A stretch of 64,000 nt of DNA from positions 434,001 to 498,000 of the forward strand of contig NZ_FCOM02000001.1 in assembly GCF_001544695.2 (NCBI RefSeq), given 5' to 3'. A model generated the notes under the pieces. The model saw only the letters and a program-made list of their open reading frames with translations, had not been told where the DNA came from and did no database searches. A program made the translations under genes and the position numbers. This document shows positions 43,188-52,596 of the stretch, in pieces. The DNA comes from Caballeronia arvi. Lineage in GTDB: Bacteria > Pseudomonadota > Gammaproteobacteria > Burkholderiales > Burkholderiaceae. Positions within the stretch are counted from its first letter, which is position 1; the number at the start of each line of letters is the position of its first letter.

Positions 43188-44969
43188 ATGGCAACACGAA
43201 CGAAGCCGCTGTCGATCACCCGCGGCGAGCGCGCCGCACTTTCCGCTTTCGTGGCCGTGACGCTCGCCGGATGCGCGGGCGCGCCGCACACGCCCGTCGC
43301 GCAGGACGACGTATCCGCTGCGGCGACATCCCGACCGGCCGATGACGACGCCCGCATGGTCAGCGCGACGGGCGCCGAACCGGGCATCGCGAATCCGTTG
43401 CCGGCGAGCCCGTCGGCAACGATCGGCGGCAGCGCGACGGCTTTCGCGACCAAGAACGCGCTCTATACGCCCGTGCCGTTTTCGAGCCTGCCCGGCTGGG
43501 GCGCGGACAACGTCGCCGAATCCTGGGACGCGTTCCGGCGCAGTTGCGGCGTGCTGGGCGGCAAGCCGGGATGGGCCGCGCCGTGCGCCGCGTCGCGCAA
43601 TGTCGATCCAGCCAGCAGCGCCGCCATCCGGCGGTTTTTTGAGGACAACTTCACGGTCTACCAGATACGCAACGTCGACAAATCCGCGCGCGGCGTGCTG
43701 ACGGGCTATTACGAGCCGATTCTGAAAGGCAGCCGCGAGCGGCGTCCGCCGTTTGTCTATCCCGTCTACGGCGTGCCGACCGACCTGCTGTTTCTCGACG
43801 CGCGGCGTCTGCCGCCCGGCGCACGCGGCACGCCGGTTCCGGCGCGCATCGAAGGCCGCAACGTCGTGCCGCTGTCGACCGTTTCGATGAGCGGCAAGAC
43901 CTACACGCTGCGCGTCGGCGATACGGTGCCGGACATCCGCGACAAGAAGCTGCGATTGCGCCGCGAAGGCGCGAATATCGTGCCCTACTACTCGCGCGCG
44001 GAGATCGAGCGCGGTTTGAGCAAGGCGCCCGTGCTCGCCTATGTGGAAGACCCCGCGATGCTCTATTCTATGCAGTTGCAGGGTGCCGGAAAGATCGTGT
44101 TGCCGGACGGCAAGACCGTCATCCGGCTGGCCTATGCGGAGCAGAACGGTTTTGCGTTCAACCCGCCCGTCGCCAGCGCGGGAACGAAGGGTCGCAAAAT
44201 TTTGGTGCGGGGCGTCGAGATCGACCTTGAAGAAGGCACCGTGAGCACTCGGATCACTCAAAACAATGCCGGCGGCGACGCTTCCGACGACGCGCCCCAG
44301 TCCTCATTGCTGCGTGGCGCGCAGGACCCGCCTCCCGCGAGCGCGCACGGCGATGCCGACTCCGCGCCGGAATCGCAGCTTCTGCGCGGTTTCACTCTCG
44401 CGAAGAGCGCCGCCGTGCGTCCGGCGCGCGTGAGTGCGCCATCGGCGCCGGCTGCGACGGCTGCCGGAACCGTCTCCGAGGCAAAAACCGCAGCGCCATC
44501 GCTCGCGGGCGCGCCGCCGATCAGCTACACCTACGCTGCATCGGACCCGAGTTATGTGTTCTTCCGCATGATTCCCGATTCGCCCGCCGGTCCCATCGGC
44601 GCACTCGGCGTGCCGCTTTCGGCGGGACGCTCGGCGGCCATCGATCCGCGCACGACGCCGCTCGGCGCGCCGGTTTTCATCGACGCGAGCGAGGGCGCGG
44701 GCGCGTCCGTCACGCGTCTTCTGATGGCGCAGGACGCGGGCGGCGCGATACGCGGCGCCGTGCGCGCCGATTACTTTTTCGGCACCGGGCCGCATGCGCA
44801 ACAGCAGGCGAGCCGGATGAAGCAGCCCGCGCAAATGTGGGTGCTGCTGCCCAAAGGACTCCGGATTTCCGCGAAAGAAAGCGGCGTGCGCGTGCGAGGC
44901 GGTCCGATGGTCCCGAGCGCCGATTGCGTCGTGAGCGATCCGGACCTGTGCGTCGACGATACCCAATGA
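43188..44969 (+). CDS. MltA-family lytic transglycosylase lipoprotein of the T6SS locus
   Basis: This enzyme cleaves peptidoglycan glycan strands, likely making room for the T6SS envelope complex. The 593-aa product has a lipoprotein signal (AFVAVTLAGC). An MltA domain follows (TGYYEPILKGSRERRPPFVYPVYG, RIEGRNVVPLSTVS, YVEDPAMLYSMQLQGAGKI, LAYAEQNG), and the C-terminal 3D domain has the catalytic Asp region (MAQDAGGAIRGAVRADYFFGTG). Between MltA and 3D lies an unusual low-complexity insert of about 90 residues, including a repeated S(S/Q)LLRG motif. It follows ppkA by 33 nt. Confidence 0.9.
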   Translation: MATRTKPLSITRGERAALSAFVAVTLAGCAGAPHTPVAQDDVSAAATSRPADDDARMVSATGAEPGIANPLPASPSATIGGSATAFATKNALYTPVPFSSLPGWGADNVAESWDAFRRSCGVLGGKPGWAAPCAASRNVDPASSAAIRRFFEDNFTVYQIRNVDKSARGVLTGYYEPILKGSRERRPPFVYPVYGVPTDLLFLDARRLPPGARGTPVPARIEGRNVVPLSTVSMSGKTYTLRVGDTVPDIRDKKLRLRREGANIVPYYSRAEIERGLSKAPVLAYVEDPAMLYSMQLQGAGKIVLPDGKTVIRLAYAEQNGFAFNPPVASAGTKGRKILVRGVEIDLEEGTVSTRITQNNAGGDASDDAPQSSLLRGAQDPPPASAHGDADSAPESQLLRGFTLAKSAAVRPARVSAPSAPAATAAGTVSEAKTAAPSLAGAPPISYTYAASDPSYVFFRMIPDSPAGPIGALGVPLSAGRSAAIDPRTTPLGAPVFIDASEGAGASVTRLLMAQDAGGAIRGAVRADYFFGTGPHAQQQASRMKQPAQMWVLLPKGLRISAKESGVRVRGGPMVPSADCVVSDPDLCVDDTQ

Positions 44970-45005
44970 CATGCGAGCGCTGAACGCACCCTAGCGGGAG
45001 AGCAC

Positions 45006-45713
45006 ATGAGGTTTCTCGTCGCCGATGACCACGAACTGATCCGCCAGGCCGTCAAGTCGCTATTGCGTGGAATCGATCCCGACGCGCAGTTCGACGAAGC
45101 CGACAACTGGGAAACGCTCGCCGCCGCCGCGCGGCCGGAAGCGAATCACGATCTCGCGATCGTCGATCTGCATATGTCCGGCATGGCGAGCGCGTCGTCG
45201 CTGACGGCGCTGCTGAAGGCGAACCCCGCGCTGCCGCTCGTGGTGTTGTCGGCGGAAGAATCGGTCGATGAGATGCGCGCCGTGCTCGCCGCCGGCGCGC
45301 TCGGTTTCGTGCCGAAGCGCGAGCCCGCCAACGTGATGGTCAAGGCGATCGAGCTCGTGCTGTCGGGCGGCGCGTATGTGCCGATCGAAGCGCTGAGTCT
45401 CATCGATCCGACGCCCTCGCGGCTCGCCCGCCAGAGCGCCGCCGAGCGCCCCCGCCCGGTCACGCATGCGTCGGCCGCCGCACTCGCGCCGCATCATCTG
45501 CATCTGATGGAAAATCTCTCGCCGCGGCAGCGCGAAATCATGCGGCTCGTGCATCGCGGCTGCACGAACAAGATGATCGCGCGCGAGCTGCAAGTGGCCG
45601 AGGGCACGGTGAAAGTGCATCTTTCGGTGATTTTCCGGGCGCTCGGCGTGCACAACCGGTCGTCGGCCATCGCGCTCATCAACGGCTGGCTGCAAAGCGG
45701 GCGCACGCTTTGA
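45006..45713 (+). CDS. LuxR/NarL-family response regulator
   Basis: The 235-aa product has an N-terminal receiver domain with phosphoacceptor Asp54 (LAIVDLHMSGM), the acidic pair near residue 7-8 (ADDHE) and Lys104 in FVPKRE. A LuxR-type helix-turn-helix follows (about 168-230; LSPRQREIMRLVHRGCTNKMIARELQVAEGTVKVHLSVIF, in part). It is read towards the hybrid kinase at 45746-47518 and is the most likely partner of that kinase. Position right after the T6SS operon suggests it may control it. Confidence 0.93.
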   Translation: MRFLVADDHELIRQAVKSLLRGIDPDAQFDEADNWETLAAAARPEANHDLAIVDLHMSGMASASSLTALLKANPALPLVVLSAEESVDEMRAVLAAGALGFVPKREPANVMVKAIELVLSGGAYVPIEALSLIDPTPSRLARQSAAERPRPVTHASAAALAPHHLHLMENLSPRQREIMRLVHRGCTNKMIARELQVAEGTVKVHLSVIFRALGVHNRSSAIALINGWLQSGRTL

Positions 45714-45745
45714 ACGATGCGCGCCGATAACGTCGATGCCGCCGG

Positions 45746-47518
45746 TCACGCCGCCTCGTCCTGTCCGCGCGGCTGCAGCAGCGCATCGAGCGTGCGGCGC
45801 AGGCGCGTCGGCGTGACGGGCTTGTGGAGGATCGGCACGCCTTCGGCTGCGAGCGCCGCGAGTCCGGGCGACGTCATGTCGCCCGTGATCACCACGCTCG
45901 CCGGCTCGCCGTGCCCACGCCGCCGCAACGCCTCGCGCACCGCCTGAAGCACCTCGGCGCCGGTCCCGTGGCGATCGAGCTGGTAATCGCACAAGAGCGC
46001 ATCGGGGACGAAGCCGTCGGAAATCGCACGCACCGCGGCGAGCTCGTCGCGGCAGCCGCGCACGATGCAGCCCCAGCGCGCGAGCAGCGCGCCGAGTGCG
46101 TCGAGGTTCGCAGGATCGTCGTCGACACACAGCACGCGGCGCCCTTCGATACATCCGCCAATCGATAACGGCGCGCACAGACTCGACGTCACGAGGCTCG
46201 CATCGCCGAGCCGGACCGGCACGCGGATGGTCGTGCCGCGGCCAGGACCGGAACGCAGTACCGGTTCCCCGCCGAGCAGACGCGTGAGACGGCGCACCGT
46301 CGCGAGTCCGAGTCCGTGGCCCTGACGCGCGGCATATTGCGGCAGCGGCGCCTGATAGAAGTCCTCGAAAACGAGCGCATGCTCGTGCGGCTCGATGCCG
46401 ATGCCCGAATCGCGCACTTCGACATGGCAGCGAACGGTGTCGCCGTGCCGCACGCCGATCCAGATCGAGCCGCGCTCCGTGTAGCGCACGGCGTTCGACA
46501 CCAGATTGCCGATCACGCGTTCGAGCAGCACCGGGTCGGTGAACGCGATACATTCCGTCGGCGCGATGCGCAGCGCCAGCCCTTTCGCTGCGGCGGCGGG
46601 CCGGAATTGCCGATCGATGCGCGCGAGCAGCTCCGCCAGCCGGAAATGCTGCGGTATGACCTGCGTCACGCCGCTTTCGATGCGCGCGAGATCGAGCACC
46701 TGATTGAAGAGCTGATTCAGCGCCTCGACATTGGCGATGATGTGCTGCGCGGACTCATCGCGTTCCTGCGCGCTCGCGCGGTTGTCGCTCAAGGCCTGCG
46801 CGAGCAGTCCGATCGCGTGCAGCGGTTGACGCAGATCATGACTCGCGGCCGCGAAGAAGCGTGTCTTCGCAAGGCTTGCTTCCTCGATCACGCTTTTCTG
46901 GACCGCGATGGTTTGCGCCTGGCGCTCCTGATGCACGCGCGCCGCGACGATGCCGCGAAACAGCCCGCGATATTGCGATCCGAACACATGCACGACGACG
47001 ACGAACACCGCCAGCACGACGCCCAGTTCGAAGCGGCCGTCATCGGGCCATAGCAGGCTGATCGCGGTCAAGGGCAGAAGCAATGTCAGCACCGCGCCCG
47101 ACAAATTGAGCAGATTCAGCCCGTTCGACACATAGGCGAGCGCGGCCAGCGTCACGAGCAGGACCGTTTGCGTGGAGACGAACGCGGCGGATTCGCTTCG
47201 GAACGCGAAGCAGATCGCGATGCCGGGCGCTGCATGCAGCAGCACATTTCTCAGCGCGTGCAGACGGATCCAGCGCCGGGCGTCGAACCGAAGCGGATCG
47301 CGCCACCGCCAACCCCAGAGACAGATCGCGAAACAGTTCGCAATCCCATAGAAGACGACGCACCAGAACAGGGGCCGCCCTGAATGCGTGTCTGGAAGAC
47401 AGGATGCGCCGAGAACCGCAATGGAACACGCGTGCGCAATGAAGGATACGGGGTCCGCCGCGTAGAGCGCGCTTGCGAGATCCTCGTCGATCTCGCCATG
47501 CTCACGATCGCCATGCAT
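45746..47518 (-). CDS. Membrane-bound hybrid histidine kinase with C-terminal receiver
   Basis: The 590-aa product begins with about six hydrophobic segments (residues 27-180) and no obvious periplasmic sensor domain. The histidine kinase core has His227 in ASHDLRQPLHAIG, the N-box NLVSNAVRYTERG, and G-boxes DSGIGIE and GHGLGLA. A C-terminal receiver has Asp511 in LLCDYQLDRHG. The HDLRQP form of the H-box is common in hybrid kinases that pair with NarL-type regulators. It converges on the LuxR-type gene with 32 nt between the stop codons. Confidence 0.92.
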   Translation of the reverse strand: MHGDREHGEIDEDLASALYAADPVSFIAHACSIAVLGASCLPDTHSGRPLFWCVVFYGIANCFAICLWGWRWRDPLRFDARRWIRLHALRNVLLHAAPGIAICFAFRSESAAFVSTQTVLLVTLAALAYVSNGLNLLNLSGAVLTLLLPLTAISLLWPDDGRFELGVVLAVFVVVVHVFGSQYRGLFRGIVAARVHQERQAQTIAVQKSVIEEASLAKTRFFAAASHDLRQPLHAIGLLAQALSDNRASAQERDESAQHIIANVEALNQLFNQVLDLARIESGVTQVIPQHFRLAELLARIDRQFRPAAAAKGLALRIAPTECIAFTDPVLLERVIGNLVSNAVRYTERGSIWIGVRHGDTVRCHVEVRDSGIGIEPHEHALVFEDFYQAPLPQYAARQGHGLGLATVRRLTRLLGGEPVLRSGPGRGTTIRVPVRLGDASLVTSSLCAPLSIGGCIEGRRVLCVDDDPANLDALGALLARWGCIVRGCRDELAAVRAISDGFVPDALLCDYQLDRHGTGAEVLQAVREALRRRGHGEPASVVITGDMTSPGLAALAAEGVPILHKPVTPTRLRRTLDALLQPRGQDEAA

Positions 47519-47643
47519 CTGTCATCCCCTTTTTGCGTTGATTGCTTCGGGTGACGTCAGGCATCGGGCGGACGTTGTGAATCAGCGATGGCGTGTTCGC
47601 CGTGCGATTCCGGGTCGCCTGCTTGACCGGTTTACCCAAAAGT

Positions 47644-47664
47644 TTAGTCAACGGATATGACTAA
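47644..47664. promoter_or_regulatory. Perfect palindrome between the kinase and sigma-like gene
   Basis: TTAGTCA-N7-TGACTAA lies in the AT-rich 217-nt gap between two divergently read genes, 72 nt before the sigma-like start. Two 7-bp half-sites spaced one helical turn and a half apart are typical for a dimeric regulator. The nearby LuxR-type protein is a candidate binder. Confidence 0.5.
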
Positions 47665-47735
47665 TTCCATATTGGTCGTTCCATAGGAGAAAACCATACT
47701 CATGACGTTGCCACCTATTCGAGGGGATTGACAAC

Positions 47736-48530
47736 GTGGAGACCTTAACGATGAATCCCGTCTGCGAGACGGGCGCGCCTTCGATGCTCACGGATCTGTG
47801 GCGCAGGCGCACGCAACTGTCGCAGGACGAAATGGCGTCCATCTACAAGCTCGTGAAAGGCGCATTGCGCAGCTATCACCCGCCCGAGCTGCAATCGCTC
47901 AAGGAGGACAAGGAGGAACTCGTCGCGCAATTCATTTATTCGAAAGTGCTGCGGCTCGAACCGGGACACGGCGAATCGCACGCGAGCGAGCAGAGCGCGC
48001 CATCGAGCGGCTATGCCGTATGCACGTATTTCAGGCGCTTTCTGATCGATTGCCTGCGCAGCGCGAGCTATCAGCGCGACGTGTCGATGGAGCTCGACGG
48101 CATCGTCCAGCAAGTCGATGCGCACGCGCATGCCGTCGACGATCCGGTCGAATCCGTGCTGATGCAATACGGTCTCGACGAAGCGCGTGTGCGACGTCTC
48201 GCGCGAGCCTTCATCGACGATCTCGACAAGTACGAGCAACTCGTGCTCGCGGGTACCCTTGGCTGGTGCTCGGGCGGTAAAGGCGGCCTGTTCGGGATCG
48301 CGACGCGGCATCACATTCCTTCGTACCACTATCGCGCGGTCCGGCTCGGCGTCACGTTGAAGAAATCGGCGCAAAGCGCGGACTTCGCCGCGACGAAGAT
48401 CGGCCGATGGATCGGCGGCGTGCTCGGCATCCCGATCAGCGCGGAAAATCAGGCCGCGATTCTGCTCGTGCTGAATCTGCTTGCGGTCGAATCGAGTCAG
48501 ACGATGTTTTCATCGGAGACGCACGGGTGA
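47736..48530 (+). CDS. Conserved protein with weak sigma-70-like pattern
   Basis: Family not recognised with certainty. The 264-aa product is soluble and helical. LVAQFIYSKVLR and YFRRFLIDCLRSASYQRDVSMEL resemble sigma region 2. The block LARAFIDDLDKYEQLVLAGTLGW followed by FGIATRHHIPSYHYRAVRLGVTLKK resembles region 4 with a helix-turn-helix. It could be a highly diverged sigma or a regulator derived from one. GTG 47736 (gagggg ribosome site) and ATG 47751 (ggag) are both possible starts. Its stop codon lies in a 10-bp tandem repeat. Position next to the two-component genes suggests a role in the same circuit. Confidence 0.6.
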   Translation: METLTMNPVCETGAPSMLTDLWRRRTQLSQDEMASIYKLVKGALRSYHPPELQSLKEDKEELVAQFIYSKVLRLEPGHGESHASEQSAPSSGYAVCTYFRRFLIDCLRSASYQRDVSMELDGIVQQVDAHAHAVDDPVESVLMQYGLDEARVRRLARAFIDDLDKYEQLVLAGTLGWCSGGKGGLFGIATRHHIPSYHYRAVRLGVTLKKSAQSADFAATKIGRWIGGVLGIPISAENQAAILLVLNLLAVESSQTMFSSETHG

Positions 48531-48548
48531 CATTGAGCGACATTGAGC
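48529..48548 (+). repeat. Tandem 10-bp duplication over a stop codon
   Basis: GACATTGAGC occurs twice in direct succession, beginning at the stop codon of the sigma-like gene. It looks like a slippage duplication in the short convergent intergenic region. Confidence 0.7.
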
Positions 48549-48571
48549 GTGAGCAAGGCACGGCGCAGACC

Positions 48572-50218
48572 TCAGCCTTGCGAGCGCGAATCGTGCTGAC
48601 GTGTGCCGATGGCATCGACGACGAGACGGTCGTGGATACGACCATCGGCCTCGCGCGGGACTCGACTCTTCGTGAGCCATAAGACGAGCTCACTCGCGGA
48701 CATCGCCTTTGCGTAATACCAGCCCTGTGCATACTGCACACCCTTGTTCAGGAGCCACGCCGCCTGCGCGCGTGACTCCACACCTTCGGCGACGATTTCC
48801 ACGCCCAGTTCATGCGCCATCGCGATGATGTGCGGCGCGACGACGCTGGACGCAGCGTCCTGCACGATCGTGTCGACAAACGATTTGTCGATCTTCAGCA
48901 CGTCGACCTCAAATGTTTGCAGGTACGAAAGACTCGAATAGCCCGTTCCGAAGTCATCGATATATACGGGATGCCCTGCTGCCCTGAAGGCGGCAATCAC
49001 ACCGCGCGTAGCGTCCACGTTCATGAAGCTGCGTTCGGTCGCTTCGACCCGTATCTGGGCGGGCGTAATCCCGGTTCCCTCGAGCGACGCCCTGAGCAGG
49101 TTCAGGAAGCGCAAGGTACGCAGATCGTCGCAACTCACGTTGATCGAGACATAGAACGATGGATTCGCGACCAGCAGGCGACCCAGCTCCGCGATGCTTT
49201 TCTCGAGCACGAGATCGGTCAAAGGCTGGATGAGACGGTTTTCTTCGGCGACCCGCACGAACACTTCCGGTGATATGGAACGTCCATTCAAAGTCCAGCG
49301 CACGAGCGCTTCCACGCCGATACATTGTTCATCGACGAGCCGGACGATTGGCTGGTAGACCACATCGATCTTGCGTCGTGAGATGGCCCATTCGAGCGTC
49401 GCGGGAAACGACAACTGTCGCGTGACGCGCCTGTATGCCAGCCAGCCAAGCGCTGCGCCTGCCACGACGCCGATCGAAAGCCACGCGGCCAGGACCTTGG
49501 GCCAGTCGCCCGCGACGCTGCTGCGCGCAGACTTGACGACCACCGCGAGCGGCCTAGTCGCGGATCGTGCGACCGCGTAATTCCACTGGTCGTTCTTCAC
49601 CTTGCCGCCCTGCTTCCATGCGTCGAGCATCTCGTCCGGGTCCGCTCCCGGCGAGACAGCCAGCAGCCTTCCCGTCGTGGTCTGAATCGCCGCGATGGGC
49701 CGTCTGGCCGGATCGACGAGATCGACGTAGGAATTGGGATCGATCGAAACGTAATAGCCATTGCGGCCGATCAGGATGTCCTTGCGTACGTCGCTCAGAG
49801 GGCTCTTGCGCTGGAACCACACGAGGTAGCCGTCATTGCTGCGGTAGTCCGGCGGAGGCAGCGACAAATCCCTGGTGCGTACGTCGCCGAGCAGCGGTGA
49901 GCAGAGATAGCGGCCATCGCCGTATGCGCCCGCATCCTGGATGTACCGATAGTTGTACACGACGCGCGCCGCCTGTTCCAGGTTCGGGGGTGAGCACGGT
50001 GCGCCCGGTTCCCGGCCCAGATCGGAGAGGGCCGCAAACGCCTGATACGTGACGAGCTCCGTGCGCATGACGGCCTTGTCTGCAAGGTCGCCCAGCTCGG
50101 CGCGATCCCGCATTTCAACGTCCCTGTCCGCGATGTAGATGCTGGTGAGAACCGGGCCGATGGTGGCGAGACACCCAAGAGCAATCGAAGCCGAAATCAG
50201 CGTGATGCGCTTGATCAT
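48572..50218 (-). CDS. CSS-EAL cyclic-di-GMP phosphodiesterase
   Basis: The 548-aa product has a membrane segment, a periplasmic CSS-motif redox-sensing domain (about residues 30-240; Cys pair around CSPPNLEQ and YLCSP), a second membrane segment (LAAWLSIGVVAGAALGWLAY) and an EAL domain. The EAL domain keeps VEALVRW, NVS, EATERSF, DDFGTGYSSL, LKIDKSFV and EGVES, so it should hydrolyse c-di-GMP. CSS-EAL proteins are controlled by periplasmic thiol state. ATG 50218 (MIKRITLIS) was chosen over a longer start because it begins at the membrane segment. Confidence 0.92.
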   Translation of the reverse strand: MIKRITLISASIALGCLATIGPVLTSIYIADRDVEMRDRAELGDLADKAVMRTELVTYQAFAALSDLGREPGAPCSPPNLEQAARVVYNYRYIQDAGAYGDGRYLCSPLLGDVRTRDLSLPPPDYRSNDGYLVWFQRKSPLSDVRKDILIGRNGYYVSIDPNSYVDLVDPARRPIAAIQTTTGRLLAVSPGADPDEMLDAWKQGGKVKNDQWNYAVARSATRPLAVVVKSARSSVAGDWPKVLAAWLSIGVVAGAALGWLAYRRVTRQLSFPATLEWAISRRKIDVVYQPIVRLVDEQCIGVEALVRWTLNGRSISPEVFVRVAEENRLIQPLTDLVLEKSIAELGRLLVANPSFYVSINVSCDDLRTLRFLNLLRASLEGTGITPAQIRVEATERSFMNVDATRGVIAAFRAAGHPVYIDDFGTGYSSLSYLQTFEVDVLKIDKSFVDTIVQDAASSVVAPHIIAMAHELGVEIVAEGVESRAQAAWLLNKGVQYAQGWYYAKAMSASELVLWLTKSRVPREADGRIHDRLVVDAIGTRQHDSRSQG

Positions 50219-50358
50219 TGCGAAGCTCGTATGTGCGCGGCTGGGAACGAACGGCGGGTGAAATGCGTCCGGGATGCCGAACGTCAGACTAGAGAATAGT
50301 CCTTCCCGCCTCGTTTTCAATCGGCCTCGCGCAAGCCCCAGCCGAAATGCGTGCCCCG

Positions 50359-52596
50359 CTAGACGGATCGCAAATCGAACGGCGTTTCGCGCAGCCGCTT
50401 GCCGCTCAGCCTGAACACCGCATTTGCAACCGCTGGCGCCACCGAAGGGCTCGACAATTCGCCGACGCCGCCGGGTTTCGCCGGATCGCCCTGCACGATG
50501 ACGATATCGATCTCGGGCAAATCACTCATGCGCATCACGCGATACGAATCGAAGTTCGTCTGCTGAACCCGTCCGTGGCGAATCTCGATGCGATCGGCCA
50601 GCGCATGTCCGAGACCCCACATGAGCCCGCCGTAGAGCTGCTCCTCGACGCCACCCGGCGACACTGCCAGCCCGCAATCGGCGACGCACGTCAGCTTCTC
50701 GATCACGATGCCGTCCTTGCGGCGCGCCACGCGCGCAATCACCGCGATATAGCTGCCATAGGCCCGATTCGTCGCGACGCCGAGCGCGGTGCCATGCGGC
50801 ATCGGCTTGCCCCATCCGGCGCGCGCGGCGGCGTCGCGCAGCACGGCGGCATGGCGCGCATCCTTCATGTGCGCGATGCGAAAATCGACGGGATCGCGAT
50901 GTCCCGCATGCGCCGCTTCGTCCATGAACGACTCGACCGCGAACACGTTCGGGATATAGCTCACGGCGCGATACCAGCCGGTCGGCACGCCCGTCTCGTG
51001 ACGCACCCAGCCGATATCGACATGCGGCGCGCCATACGCGAACTCATACTTGCTGATCGCTTCCGTGGTGCTGTAATCCATGCGATCGGGCCGGTCGAAA
51101 TAGCCCGGTTCCCATTGCTCCGGCGACGCCGGCATCACGGCGCGCAGCTCCAGCGCGGACAGATTGCCGCGCGCATCGAGCACGGCACGTCCGCGATGAT
51201 GGCTCGCCGAGTGATAGAAAAGCGCGCGCATCTCGTCTTCGCGGCTGTTCATCAGCTTGATGGGCTTGCCGGTTTGCAGCGCGAGCCAGGTCACTTCGAA
51301 CAGCCAGTATTTCGATTCGCGCGCCCCGAAGCTGCCGCCCGACACGAGCTCGTGCAGCACGACGCGATCCGCCGGAATATGGCCGATGACTTCGGCCGCC
51401 TCCTGCACCGTCGACGGCACCTGCAATCCGCCCCAATACTCGATGCCGCCATCCTTCGCCCACGCCGTCACATTGATGGGTTCGAGCGGATTCTGCGCCT
51501 TGTACGGCATCGAATAGGAAGCCTCGATCAGACGCGGGCCGCGCCTGAGGATCGACGCGGCATCGCCGTTCTTCACGGTCGGAACGACGCGCGCTTCGGG
51601 GTCGTCGAGCCAGGCGGCCTGTCGCGCCGAGAGGTCGCGGCTATCGAAGTTCTCGAACGGACTGTCTTCCCATTCGACATGCAGCGCAGCCTGTCCCTTG
51701 TGCGCGGACCAGTAGTCGTCGGCGATGACGGCGACGCCCGCCTGATTGCCGCCGAGCACATCGGGACGGCCCGGTATCGGCAGCACGCGGCGCACGCCGG
51801 GGACCGCCAGCGCGGCTTTTGCATCGACGCTGCGCACCCGCGCATCGATCACGGGCGCGCGCGTGACGACGGCCACCAGCATGCCGGGCAAGTGCACGTC
51901 GATGCTGTACTGAAACGCGCCCGTCGTCTTCTGCGCGGCGCCGCGCTTCTTGCGCAGCTTGCCGATGTATTTGAACTGCGACGGATCTTTCAACGGCACG
52001 TCCTTCGGCGCGGGCAGACTCGCCGCGATCACCGCGAGCGATCCATAACTCGCGCGCGCGCCGCTCGTCTTGTCGATCACGAAGCCGTTGTCGGTCGAGC
52101 AGGCGGACGGCGCCACCTTCCACTGTTGCGCGGCCGCCGCTATCAGCATGGCGCGCGCGGTCGCGCCCGCATGCCGCAGCCGATCGTATTCGAGCGACAC
52201 GCTCGTGCTTCCGCCCGTCGAAAACACCTTCCACAACGGATGAATATAGTCCGCGTAGAAAGGATTCTCGGGCGTGATCACGTCGATGCGGAACGGATCG
52301 ACATCGAGTTCCTCGGCGACCACCGCCGCCAGTGCGGTGCGCGTGCCGGTGCCCGAATCGTGCTTGTGGACGACGAGCTTGATCGTATCGTCGGGCAGCA
52401 CACGGACCCATGCGTTGGGTTCGAATTCGCCCTTTTGCGGACGTGTTTCGCCGGTCGCGCCGGCGGATTTCGCGAGGGCCTCGGGTAACTGAAATCCGAT
52501 TGCCAGCCCCGACGCCAGCAACGCCGAGCTCTGCGCGATGAAACGACGCCGCGCGGCGCCGTGCGCATTCGTGAAGGCCTGATCGTCGATGTGCAT
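50359..52596 (-). CDS. iorB: Molybdopterin-binding large subunit, isoquinoline 1-oxidoreductase beta type
   Basis: Xanthine-oxidase-family subunit that hydroxylates N-heterocycles or oxidises aldehydes. The 745-aa product has a twin-arginine signal (ARRRFIAQSSALLASGLAIG), so the enzyme is probably periplasmic. The molybdopterin domains show GTGTRTALAAVVAEEL, GGSFGARESKYW, NSREDEMRALFYHSASHH (part) and the catalytic Glu motif GVGELSSPS near the C-terminus. It starts immediately after the stop of the Fe-S subunit. No cytochrome partner or XdhC-like maturation factor is seen nearby. Substrate is not determined. Confidence 0.9.
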   Translation of the reverse strand: MHIDDQAFTNAHGAARRRFIAQSSALLASGLAIGFQLPEALAKSAGATGETRPQKGEFEPNAWVRVLPDDTIKLVVHKHDSGTGTRTALAAVVAEELDVDPFRIDVITPENPFYADYIHPLWKVFSTGGSTSVSLEYDRLRHAGATARAMLIAAAAQQWKVAPSACSTDNGFVIDKTSGARASYGSLAVIAASLPAPKDVPLKDPSQFKYIGKLRKKRGAAQKTTGAFQYSIDVHLPGMLVAVVTRAPVIDARVRSVDAKAALAVPGVRRVLPIPGRPDVLGGNQAGVAVIADDYWSAHKGQAALHVEWEDSPFENFDSRDLSARQAAWLDDPEARVVPTVKNGDAASILRRGPRLIEASYSMPYKAQNPLEPINVTAWAKDGGIEYWGGLQVPSTVQEAAEVIGHIPADRVVLHELVSGGSFGARESKYWLFEVTWLALQTGKPIKLMNSREDEMRALFYHSASHHRGRAVLDARGNLSALELRAVMPASPEQWEPGYFDRPDRMDYSTTEAISKYEFAYGAPHVDIGWVRHETGVPTGWYRAVSYIPNVFAVESFMDEAAHAGHRDPVDFRIAHMKDARHAAVLRDAAARAGWGKPMPHGTALGVATNRAYGSYIAVIARVARRKDGIVIEKLTCVADCGLAVSPGGVEEQLYGGLMWGLGHALADRIEIRHGRVQQTNFDSYRVMRMSDLPEIDIVIVQGDPAKPGGVGELSSPSVAPAVANAVFRLSGKRLRETPFDLRSV

